The translations under genes and the position numbers were made by a program. From Actinomycetota bacterium (lineage in GTDB: Bacteria; Actinomycetota; UBA4738; HRBIN12), in contig JACQDK010000020.1 in NCBI GenBank assembly GCA_016201135.1, positions 1 through 36,284 on the forward strand: 36,284 nt of DNA, written 5' to 3'. Shown here piece after piece: positions 28,900-36,284 of this stretch (the first letter of the stretch is position 1; every line of letters begins with the position of its first letter). A model generated the notes under the pieces. It was given only the letters and a program-made list of their open reading frames with translations, ran no database searches and was not told where the DNA came from.

Positions 28900-29000
28900 C
28901 CCCCCATGATGCCCGACGCCGGGCTCAGGCGACCTTCAGGCTGGCCTCCTCGCAGACCTGATCGCCGGGGTGCATCAGAAGCCGATGCTAGGGTCGTGGT

Positions 29001-30920
29001 GTGCCCGCCCTCGAGGATGCGTTCGCCAGGTTGAATGGCGCACAGCAGGTGGCAGCCCTCGCGGTCCGCGGGCCCGTGGCGATCGTGGCGGGCGCCGGCA
29101 CGGGCAAGACGACGACGATCACGGCGCGCATCGCGCAGCAGGTCGCAACCGGCGCGTTCGAGGCGTCGCAGATCCTCGCGGTCACGTTCACCGACAAGGC
29201 CGCACGCGGATTGAAGCGCCGGCTCGCGTCGCTCGAGGTGGAAGGGGTCCAGGCTCGCACGTTCCACGCCGCCGCGCTGTGGCAGCTGTCGGGGCTGTGG
29301 ACGTCGCACACAGGTGAGTCGCTGCCCGAGGTGCTCGATCACAAGGCGCCGCTGATCGCGTCGCTCGCGAACACGCTGCCGCCACCGCACAAGTTCCTGC
29401 CGCGGCGTGAGCTGGCCGGCGAGATCGAGTGGGCCAAGAACCGCATGATCAGCCCGTCGGAGTACCTCACTGAGATGGGTGACCACGAGCCACCGATCCC
29501 GGCCGAGCTGATGCTCCGCGTCTACGAGGGCTACGAGCGGCGCAAGCACGCGATGGGCCGGCTGGATTTCGAAGACATGCTCGGGCTTGCCGTCCGGCTG
29601 CTCGATGAGCATCCGGCAGCCGCCGAGCAGGTTCGCACGCGGTTGCACGCCTTCACCGTGGACGAGTTCCAGGACGTGAACCCGTTGCAGGCGGCGTTGC
29701 TCGACCGCTGGCTCGGCGATCGCGACGACCTGTGTGTGGTCGGCGACGACTACCAGACGATCTACGCGTTCACGGGCGCATCGCCCGAACACCTGCTGGG
29801 CTTCACCGAGCGGTTCCCAGACGCGACGGTGGTGCGCCTGGAGCAGAACTATCGCTCCACCCCGGAGGTGCTGGAGGTGGCCAACCGATTGGCGACGCGC
29901 ATGGGTGGGTTCCGCAAGACCTTGCGAGCGACGAGGCCGTCGGGCCCGCCGCCGGTCACGCTCGCGGTGCCGAGCGAGGAGGCCGAGGTCGACGCGATCA
30001 TCCAGGCGGTGCGCCGGCTGCACCAGGAGGAAGCAGTGCCGCTGGAAGAGATCGCGGTGCTCTACCGGATCAACGCCCGATCCGAGCCCTTCGAAGAGGC
30101 CTTCGCCGGTGCTGGCATCTCGTACCAGGTGCGAGATGGTGCGTTCCTGCGTCGACCGGGCCCGCGGGCGGTGCTCCAGCGGTTGAAGGACCCGAGCGGT
30201 GGCGGCGTGGACGATATCGTCGCGACCATCACGGATCAGCTCGGCTACGACCCCTCGGCACATCCCGATAGCGACGAGGAGATCACGCGTCAAGCGGACC
30301 TGGGGCGGATGCGATCGCTCGCCGCAGAGTTCGCGCAGGCCGATCCCGATGGCGACGCGGCCGCGTTCATCGCCGAGCTCTCCGGTCGGTTCTCCGCCGA
30401 GAGCAGCGGACGCGGCGTGAACCTGCTCACGTACCACCGGGCCAAGGGCTTGGAGTTCGACGCGGTGTTCCTGCCGCGGCTCCTCGACGGCGAGCTTCCG
30501 TTCCGCTCGGGGCGAGCCAAGGCCGACCCCGACGAAGAGCGGCGACTGTTCTACGTGGGCATCACGCGTGCACGCCGCCACCTGTTCGTGACGTGGCCGA
30601 CCGGCGCGAAGGCCAAGCCGAGCCCGTTCCTCGACGAGCTCGGGGTCGCGCGGCCCGCGGGGGCGCGCACGAGGCCACCACGGTCGGCCGTCACGGTCGG
30701 TCGAGGCGGCGACGTCTACGACCGGTTGAAGGGCTGGCGCCTCAAGCGTGCCCAAGCAGACGGCGTGCCCGCTTACGTGGTGTTCAACAATCGGACGCTC
30801 GAGGAGATCGCCGAGCGCAAACCGAAGGACTGGGCGGATCTGGCTGCGGTCTCGGGCATCGGGCCGACGAAGCTCGAACGCTACGGGGACGAGGTTCTCG
30901 CGATCGTCGCCTCCGGCTGA
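29001..30920 (+). CDS. uvrD2: UvrD/PcrA-type ATP-dependent DNA helicase with C-terminal HRDC-like domain (UvrD2-like)
   Basis: AGAGTGKTTTITARIA, VDEFQDVNPLQ, GDDYQTIYAFTGA, YRSTPEVLEVAN, LLTYHRAKGLEFDAVF, VGITRARRHLFVTW; tail VYDRLKGWRLKRAQADGVPAYVVFNNRTLEEIAERKP...VSGIGPTKLERYG. GTG start. Confidence 0.92.
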   Translation: MPALEDAFARLNGAQQVAALAVRGPVAIVAGAGTGKTTTITARIAQQVATGAFEASQILAVTFTDKAARGLKRRLASLEVEGVQARTFHAAALWQLSGLWTSHTGESLPEVLDHKAPLIASLANTLPPPHKFLPRRELAGEIEWAKNRMISPSEYLTEMGDHEPPIPAELMLRVYEGYERRKHAMGRLDFEDMLGLAVRLLDEHPAAAEQVRTRLHAFTVDEFQDVNPLQAALLDRWLGDRDDLCVVGDDYQTIYAFTGASPEHLLGFTERFPDATVVRLEQNYRSTPEVLEVANRLATRMGGFRKTLRATRPSGPPPVTLAVPSEEAEVDAIIQAVRRLHQEEAVPLEEIAVLYRINARSEPFEEAFAGAGISYQVRDGAFLRRPGPRAVLQRLKDPSGGGVDDIVATITDQLGYDPSAHPDSDEEITRQADLGRMRSLAAEFAQADPDGDAAAFIAELSGRFSAESSGRGVNLLTYHRAKGLEFDAVFLPRLLDGELPFRSGRAKADPDEERRLFYVGITRARRHLFVTWPTGAKAKPSPFLDELGVARPAGARTRPPRSAVTVGRGGDVYDRLKGWRLKRAQADGVPAYVVFNNRTLEEIAERKPKDWADLAAVSGIGPTKLERYGDEVLAIVASG

Positions 30921-30934
30921 CCTCGCTGCGCCGC

Positions 30935-31015
30935 TCAGCCGATCGTGAGCGCGATCGGGACCGCCGCGAGCGCCATCGACACCGGGCAGCCGACCAGGAA
31001 TCGGACCCGCGACAC
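30935..31015 (-). CDS. Possible 26-aa membrane peptide or gene remnant VSRVRFLVGCPVSMALAAVPIALTIG
   Basis: GTG start 6 nt after the MarR stop, hydrophobic; no clear RBS. Confidence 0.25.
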   Translation of the reverse strand: MSRVRFLVGCPVSMALAAVPIALTIG

Positions 31016-31020
31016 GCGGC

Positions 31021-31551
31021 TCAGGAAACCGCCTCCGCATCCGGATCGGTTTCCACGAGCTCCCCGTGCACCTCGGACTCTCCCCGCTCCGCTGACACCA
31101 TCTTGCGTAGGAGCTTCACGAACGCATCGCGCTCTTCGGGGTCCAGCCGCCGTATCCCGGGGAGATCGTCGGCGAACGCGGCCTCGAGCATGGTTCTCGT
31201 CGCGCGTCCCTTCTCCGTGAGCTTCAGCTTCTTCACGCGCCGATCGCTGGGATCGGTCTCACGCACGACCAGCCCCTGACCTTCGAGGATGTCGGCCAGC
31301 GAGGTGACGAACGAGGGGTCGCAGCCGAGCTCATGTCCGAGCTTGTTCATCGCGATGGGCTCGTCGAGCCGCGTGAGCGCCATCGCAGCCGGCAGGGGCA
31401 ATCCGAGGGTCTGGACGACGTCGTTCGCCCTGCCGCGCATCAGATCCAACAGCTGTGTGATGGCGACGAACGCTTCCCGCGAGGTGGCGGAGTCGGTTGC
31501 GGCATCCTTGCGCCGCCCGGAGCGCTTCGACGGACACATGCAGGTCAGCAT
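31021..31551 (-). CDS. MarR-family transcriptional regulator
   Basis: LPAAMALTRLDEPIAMNKLGHELGCDPSFVTSLADILEGQGLVVRETDPSDRRVKKLKLTEKG. Confidence 0.9.
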   Translation of the reverse strand: MLTCMCPSKRSGRRKDAATDSATSREAFVAITQLLDLMRGRANDVVQTLGLPLPAAMALTRLDEPIAMNKLGHELGCDPSFVTSLADILEGQGLVVRETDPSDRRVKKLKLTEKGRATRTMLEAAFADDLPGIRRLDPEERDAFVKLLRKMVSAERGESEVHGELVETDPDAEAVS

Positions 31552-31569
31552 ACCTGAGCGACTGAATGT

Positions 31570-31582
31570 TTGACTAACTCAA
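31570..31582. promoter_or_regulatory. Candidate MarR operator overlapping a -35-like element
   Basis: TTGA-CTAAC-TCAA in the divergent MarR/MMPL intergenic region; TAGGAT further downstream. Confidence 0.45.
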
Positions 31583-31628
31583 GGACTTGGTAGGATGCGG
31601 AGACGTTCCGAACAAGGAGCCCCGGCAG

Positions 31629-33830
31629 ATGCGTTCTTTGGCAGCGTGGTCCTACTCTCACCGCAGGATCGTCCTGGGCCTCTGGCTCCTTGCCCTGATC
31701 GGCGCCAACCTGCTCACCCGTGCCGCGGGCACCGCCTACTCGAGCGACTTCAACCTTCCGGACACCGAGTCGACCAGGGCGTTGCAGCTGCTGCGGTCGG
31801 TGGCGCCGAAGGAGTCCGGGGACAGCGAGCAGATCGTCTTCGGCACCGAAGGCGGCAAGAAGATCACCGATACCGCGGTCTCCCAGCAGATCCAGGTGAT
31901 GCTCGCGAAGGTCTCTCAACTGCCCCATGTCTCGAGCGTTGGCTCACCCTACGAGCCCGAGGGCATGGCGCAACGGAGCAAGGACGGCACCGTCGCCTTT
32001 GCCACCGTGAACCTGGATCGGCAGGCTCAGGATCTGTCTGTGGCCTACGCCACGGACTTCGTCAACACAGCCCGATCCGGTGGTGGCGACGGCGTCGTCG
32101 TCGCGGTCTCCGGACAGCTTGCCCAGCAGGCGAACCACCCCGACATCGGAGGGGTGGGTCTCGGCGTCCTTGCTGCGGGCATCGTGCTCTTCCTCGTCTT
32201 CGGTTCGCTCTTCGCGATGGCGATGCCGCTCGCATCGGCGCTCATCTCTCTTGGCACCGCGACCTCGGTGATCGGACTCCTCAGCCACGTGATCAAGATG
32301 CCGGACTTCTCCTCGGAGCTCGTGCTGTTGATCGGCTTGGGAGTCGGCGTGGACTACGCGTTGTTCATCCTCTCGCGCCATCGCCAGGGCCTGCTCGCGG
32401 GACGCGACATCGGATCCTCGGTCATCACCGCGCTCGACACATCCGGGCGTGCGGTCCTGTTCGCCGGGGCGGTGGTGTGCATCGCGATGCTCGGCATGTT
32501 CGCACTCGGGCTTGTCTTCCTGAACGGCCTCGCCATCGCAGCGAGCATCGGAGTGCTCTTCACGATGCTCGCTGCCTTGACGCTCCTGCCCGCGATGCTC
32601 GGGTTCGTCGGAGACAAGATCCTGTCGCGCAGTCAGCGGAAGAAGCTCGAGGCGACCGCCGCGCCGGCCGGCGGCCGCGACGGCTTCTGGATCCGGTGGG
32701 CGACGATGGTCGAGCGCCGCCCGGCTGCATACGGCCTGGCCGCGTTCTTGATCATCGTCACCCTCGCGGTCCCCTTCTTCAAGCTCCGCCTCGGCTCATC
32801 GGATGAAGGGAACGACCCGAAGGGATCCACCACGCGCACCGCCTATGATCTGCTGGCCAAGGGCTTCGGCCCCGGCTTCAACGGGCCGCTGGTGATCACT
32901 GCTGAGCTTGGTAGCTCCAGCCAGATGGCGACCATCACGAAGCTCTCGGCGGCGATCAGCTCCGAGCCCGGCGTGGCCGTGGTCGCACCGGCAACCACGA
33001 TCCCTGTCCCAGGTGGCAAGGAGATCGCGCTCATCCAGATCTATCCCGCCTCCGCACCGCAGGACGCCGCGACCACAGACCTCATCCATCACCTGCGCGA
33101 TCAGGTGATCCCCAAGGCCACCGCAGGCTCGGGCATAAAGGTCTACGTCGGAGGTATCACCGCCATCTTCGCCGACTTCGCCTCGGTCCTCACGTCGAAG
33201 CTTCCGATCTTCATCGGAACGGTCGTGCTGCTCTCGTTCCTGCTGCTTTCGATCGTGCTCCGCAGTCTCGTCGTGCCCCTCAAGGCCGCGGTCATGAACC
33301 TGCTCTCGATCGCGGCGGCATTCGGGGTCCTCACCGCGGTCTTTCAGTGGGGGTGGCTCGGAGGTCTCTTCGGCGTGAACCGAACCGGTCCCGTCGAGGC
33401 CTTCTTGCCGGTGATGCTGTTCGCGATCTTGTTCGGCCTCTCCATGGACTACGAGGTGTTCCTCGTGATGCGCATCCACGAGGAGTGGCTGCGAGGTGGC
33501 GACAACAAGGAGGCGGTGAAGCGCGGCCTTGCTGCAACCGGGCGGACCATCACGGCGGCAGCGGTGATCATGGTCGTGGTCTTCGGATCCTTCATCCTCG
33601 GTGGCCAACGCATCATCAAGGAGTTCGGGCTCGGTCTGGCCGCGGCGATCCTGGTGGATGCGGTGATCATCCGCACCGCCCTCGTTCCGTCGTTGATGCT
33701 CTTGATGGGCAGGGCGAACTGGTGGTTCCCCAAGTGGTTGGACCGTATCCTGCCGCACGTCCATGTCGACCCGGAAGACCTTTCGGAGATAGACGAAGAC
33801 CAGACGCCGGTGGCCGCAGCCACCGGCTGA
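31629..33830 (+). CDS. MMPL/RND-family transporter
   Basis: Two repeats of TM bundles, GLGVGVDYALFILSRHRQ and FGLSMDYEVFLVMRIHEEW; RBS AAGGAGCCCCGGCAG-ATG. Confidence 0.93.
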   Translation: MRSLAAWSYSHRRIVLGLWLLALIGANLLTRAAGTAYSSDFNLPDTESTRALQLLRSVAPKESGDSEQIVFGTEGGKKITDTAVSQQIQVMLAKVSQLPHVSSVGSPYEPEGMAQRSKDGTVAFATVNLDRQAQDLSVAYATDFVNTARSGGGDGVVVAVSGQLAQQANHPDIGGVGLGVLAAGIVLFLVFGSLFAMAMPLASALISLGTATSVIGLLSHVIKMPDFSSELVLLIGLGVGVDYALFILSRHRQGLLAGRDIGSSVITALDTSGRAVLFAGAVVCIAMLGMFALGLVFLNGLAIAASIGVLFTMLAALTLLPAMLGFVGDKILSRSQRKKLEATAAPAGGRDGFWIRWATMVERRPAAYGLAAFLIIVTLAVPFFKLRLGSSDEGNDPKGSTTRTAYDLLAKGFGPGFNGPLVITAELGSSSQMATITKLSAAISSEPGVAVVAPATTIPVPGGKEIALIQIYPASAPQDAATTDLIHHLRDQVIPKATAGSGIKVYVGGITAIFADFASVLTSKLPIFIGTVVLLSFLLLSIVLRSLVVPLKAAVMNLLSIAAAFGVLTAVFQWGWLGGLFGVNRTGPVEAFLPVMLFAILFGLSMDYEVFLVMRIHEEWLRGGDNKEAVKRGLAATGRTITAAAVIMVVVFGSFILGGQRIIKEFGLGLAAAILVDAVIIRTALVPSLMLLMGRANWWFPKWLDRILPHVHVDPEDLSEIDEDQTPVAAATG

Positions 33831-33865
33831 GCCGGTAACCATCTCGGAGGGAAGGGGAACGGATC

Positions 33866-34792
33866 ATGAAGGCAGTCGTCACGGAGGAGTTCGGAGCCGC
33901 CCCCGTCGTAACAGAGCTACCCGATCGTGAAGCCGGGCAAGGCGAGATCCTGGTTCGGGTCCGAGCCTCCTCGCTGAACGGGTTCGACGTGGCTGTCGCG
34001 AGCGGCATGGCGAAGGGTTGGATGGAGCATCATTTCCCGGTCGTGCTCGGGCGTGACTTCGCCGGCACGGTCGTGGGTGATGGGGGCGGGCGCTTCGCCG
34101 CTGGTGACGAGGTGTTCGGCGTCGTCGCGAAGACGGAGCTCGGCCTCGACGGCGGCTTCGCAGAGCTGGTGGCGGTGCCAGAAGCGATGGGGGTCGCGCG
34201 GGTGCCGGCGGGGATCGATCTCGCGACGGCTGGCACCCTCGGCGTCGCGGGCCTCGCGGCGATCGCCTCGGTCGAGGCGATCGAGCCCTCCGAAGGACAG
34301 TCGGTGCTCGTATCGGGCGCCACGGGAGGGGTCGGCTCCTTCGCAGTGCAGCTGCTGGCGGCTCGCGGGGTTCGCGTGATCGCGACGGCCAAGCCGGGAG
34401 CGCCCGCTGATTTCGTTCGCGGCCTGGGAGCCAGCGACGTCGTCGACTACACGACCGACCTCGCGTCTCAGGTTCGCGCGATCGCGCCAGGCGGCGTGGA
34501 TGCCGTGCTTCATCTCGCGGGCGACCCACAGGCTCTCGCGGACCTCGTCGCCGCCGGCGGACGGCTCGCGTCCACCGGTGGAGCCGGCCCCGACCAGTTC
34601 GAGGGCCGAGACATCACCGCGACGGCGGTGATGGGCATGCCGAGCGAAGATGCTCTCCACGCGCTGGCTTCGCTCGTTGCGGACGGATCGTTGCGCCCCG
34701 CCGTCAGCCGCACCTACCAGCTTGACGATGTTCCTCTTGCCTTCAGCCAGTTCACCGGCCTGCTCGGCAAGGCGGCCGTATCGGTCGCCTAG
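33866..34792 (+). CDS. NADP-dependent quinone reductase-like medium-chain dehydrogenase
   Basis: HHFPVVLGRDFAGTVVGDG...VSGATGGVGSFAVQLLAARGVRVIATAKPG. Confidence 0.9.
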   Translation: MKAVVTEEFGAAPVVTELPDREAGQGEILVRVRASSLNGFDVAVASGMAKGWMEHHFPVVLGRDFAGTVVGDGGGRFAAGDEVFGVVAKTELGLDGGFAELVAVPEAMGVARVPAGIDLATAGTLGVAGLAAIASVEAIEPSEGQSVLVSGATGGVGSFAVQLLAARGVRVIATAKPGAPADFVRGLGASDVVDYTTDLASQVRAIAPGGVDAVLHLAGDPQALADLVAAGGRLASTGGAGPDQFEGRDITATAVMGMPSEDALHALASLVADGSLRPAVSRTYQLDDVPLAFSQFTGLLGKAAVSVA

Positions 34793-34844
34793 GTGCCCGC
34801 CCAGGCCAGGACCCGGTTCGGGCAGGGGCGTGCGAAGATGGCGC

Positions 34845-35459
34845 ATGCAGCGGCGGTTGCCCTGGATCCTCGCGCTTCCGCTCGCGTTCGGCGGGTCGTG
34901 GATCGCGCATGCGGTGGGACGTGCGCTGGTCGGGCGTCCCGCCGGTGGGACGGAGGCGTCCGCACACCTCGAGCGAGCCACGACCGGGCACGCGGGAGCG
35001 GTCTCGCTCGGCGTGGCAGCGGTCCTTGCGCCCTTCCTCGCGATCGCGCTCGTCCTGTTCGGAGCCTGGTGGTGGACGAGGGCAAGAGGCAGGGCCTGGC
35101 GGGGAGCCGGCCCGGGCTGGTTCCTGGTCCTGCCCGCGCTCGCCTACGTCAGCGGTGAGCTCCTCGAACGTCTGACGAGCGGCGGCACCGAGGTGTTGAC
35201 CCTCCACGCCATGCAGGAGCCCGGCCTCCTGCTCGCCCTCGCGCTCCAGGTGCCCTTCGGCGCCGCGGCGTACGCGCTCGCTCGGCTCCTGCTCGCTGCG
35301 GCTCGAACCATCGTTTCGAAGGTTCGCGGGCCGGCCCCGGATACGCGGCGCCGGCAGCGAGCGGATGTCCCTCTGGTCGTCAGGATCGCGCCCGCGCGCT
35401 GGTCCTGCCTGGTCGGTGCCCACGGGTTGCGGGGCCCGCCGGTCCTGCTTCCTCTCTGA
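34845..35459 (+). CDS. Hypothetical polytopic membrane protein
   Basis: MQRRLPWILALPLAFGGSWIAHAVGRALVG...; several TMs; ATG 34845 in the 34650..35459 frame. Confidence 0.7.
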   Translation: MQRRLPWILALPLAFGGSWIAHAVGRALVGRPAGGTEASAHLERATTGHAGAVSLGVAAVLAPFLAIALVLFGAWWWTRARGRAWRGAGPGWFLVLPALAYVSGELLERLTSGGTEVLTLHAMQEPGLLLALALQVPFGAAAYALARLLLAAARTIVSKVRGPAPDTRRRQRADVPLVVRIAPARWSCLVGAHGLRGPPVLLPL

Positions 35460-35507
35460 CGCGCGCGGAGCTCGTCTCCGCAACCACCTCAGGATGGAGG
35501 TTCGACC

Positions 35508-36035
35508 ATGCCGTTCGCACGGCTGAAACTGTTGCTCGCCTGTTCCCTGCTCGCGTCCACCGCGCTGTTCACGGTGGGCGTGGCGCTCGAGCGCGCCCAG
35601 GGTGAGAACACGACCATCGAAACACCCAGCGGAGGGGTCTCCCACACCGGCGAGTCCGGCTCGGGTGGCGAGACCGGCGGTTCCGCCGAAGGGGGCTCCG
35701 GCGAGGCATCCTCGACCCCGGCAGAGATCGCCACGACCGCCGAACCCACCGGCCACGACGCCGTGTTCCTCGGCGTCAACCTCGAGTCGTGGCGGCTCGT
35801 GGGGGTCGTCGTGGTGCTCTCGCTCGGACTCGCGACGGCGGTCTGGATGCGGCCCGTCAAGCCGGTCCTCGCCCTGACCGGGGTGTTCGCGCTCGCGTTC
35901 GCCGCGTTCGACCTGGCCGAGGTCTCGCACCAGGTGCGCGCGTCGCATGCCGGTCTCGTCGCGATCGCGGCCATCGTGGCGCTGCTCCATCTGGCGACGG
36001 GAGGCTTGGCCGTCGCGGGCGTTCAGGTCGCCTGA
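35508..36035 (+). CDS. Hypothetical membrane protein with Ser/Gly/Thr-rich extracytoplasmic linker
   Basis: RBS GGATGGAGGTTCGACC-ATG; N-terminal TM, GESGSGGETGGSAEGGSGEASSTPAE linker, three further TMs. Confidence 0.75.
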   Translation: MPFARLKLLLACSLLASTALFTVGVALERAQGENTTIETPSGGVSHTGESGSGGETGGSAEGGSGEASSTPAEIATTAEPTGHDAVFLGVNLESWRLVGVVVVLSLGLATAVWMRPVKPVLALTGVFALAFAAFDLAEVSHQVRASHAGLVAIAAIVALLHLATGGLAVAGVQVA

Positions 36036-36284
36036 GGGGCCGTGAGCAAGCGCGGAGGGGGCGGGCTTTCGAGCCTGTCCCCTCCTCTTCCATCTAGGAG
36101 AAGGAGGAAGCCGGCCTCATAGGACGGCCTGTCGGCTTCGGCAGAGTAGCGTCTGAGTTCTGACAGTTCCGTCGTCGTGGCGGAGGTCGTCCCCGTCGTT
36201 CCCCGCCTCCCGACCGGGGACGGCGAACACGTCCCCTCCGAGGTCGAATCCGATCCTCGATCAGTCCGCGGCCTCACCCCACCA

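Noticed and set aside
28896-31040. 714-aa minus-strand ORF antisense to the UvrD2-like helicase
   Set aside because: High-GC mirror ORF; the plus frame carries all SF1 helicase motifs, the minus frame is Arg/His/Val-rich without recognisable domains.
36081-36110. CCTCCTCTTC...GAGAAGGAGG near the right edge as a terminator
   Set aside because: Two internal mismatches and purine/pyrimidine tract composition; plausible but not convincing.

Overview
High-GC, actinobacterial-looking chromosomal window (two F420-type LLM oxidoreductases, a UvrD2-like helicase with HRDC-like tail, a DUF1918 protein). It is almost fully coding. Left to right: (1) a partial minus-strand gene and a secreted cupredoxin; (2) a plus-strand nucleobase-catabolism cluster at 1.1-8.0 kb: LLM oxidoreductase, beta-ureidopropionase-like nitrilase, dihydropyrimidinase, second LLM oxidoreductase, acyl-CoA dehydrogenase, 8-oxoguanine-deaminase-like amidohydrolase; (3) a metal/redox envelope region at 8.1-17.5 kb: SHOCT protein, Met/His-rich small protein, histidine kinase, response regulator with an internal deletion, membrane redoxin, CcdA-like protein with vicinal cysteines, CxxC glutaredoxin-like protein, divergent Lgt, DoxX, P1B-type ATPase with a CPD motif, a DUF2933-like protein and a 33-aa membrane peptide; (4) MarR + DHA2 MFS exporter; (5) orphan receiver protein, a 34-aa exported-looking peptide gene and an HTH-TPR regulator; (6) small proteins, a KKATA-repeat/DUF1918 protein, a methyltransferase, DoxX, a heterodimeric ABC exporter, UvrD2-like helicase, a divergent MarR/MMPL pair, a quinone-reductase-like protein and two membrane proteins. 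The best candidate for something undescribed is in the metal/redox region: four copies of an 11-bp-period direct repeat, CTTCAN-N5-CTTCAC. Three precede its minus-strand transcription units, and two of those have an apparent -10 hexamer exactly 10 nt downstream. The local response regulator that might read them is broken in this sequence. Two CsoR-like palindromes precede DoxX. A second candidate is the 34-aa peptide gene next to the HTH-TPR regulator. All assignments come from reading sequence and motifs; no searches were run.
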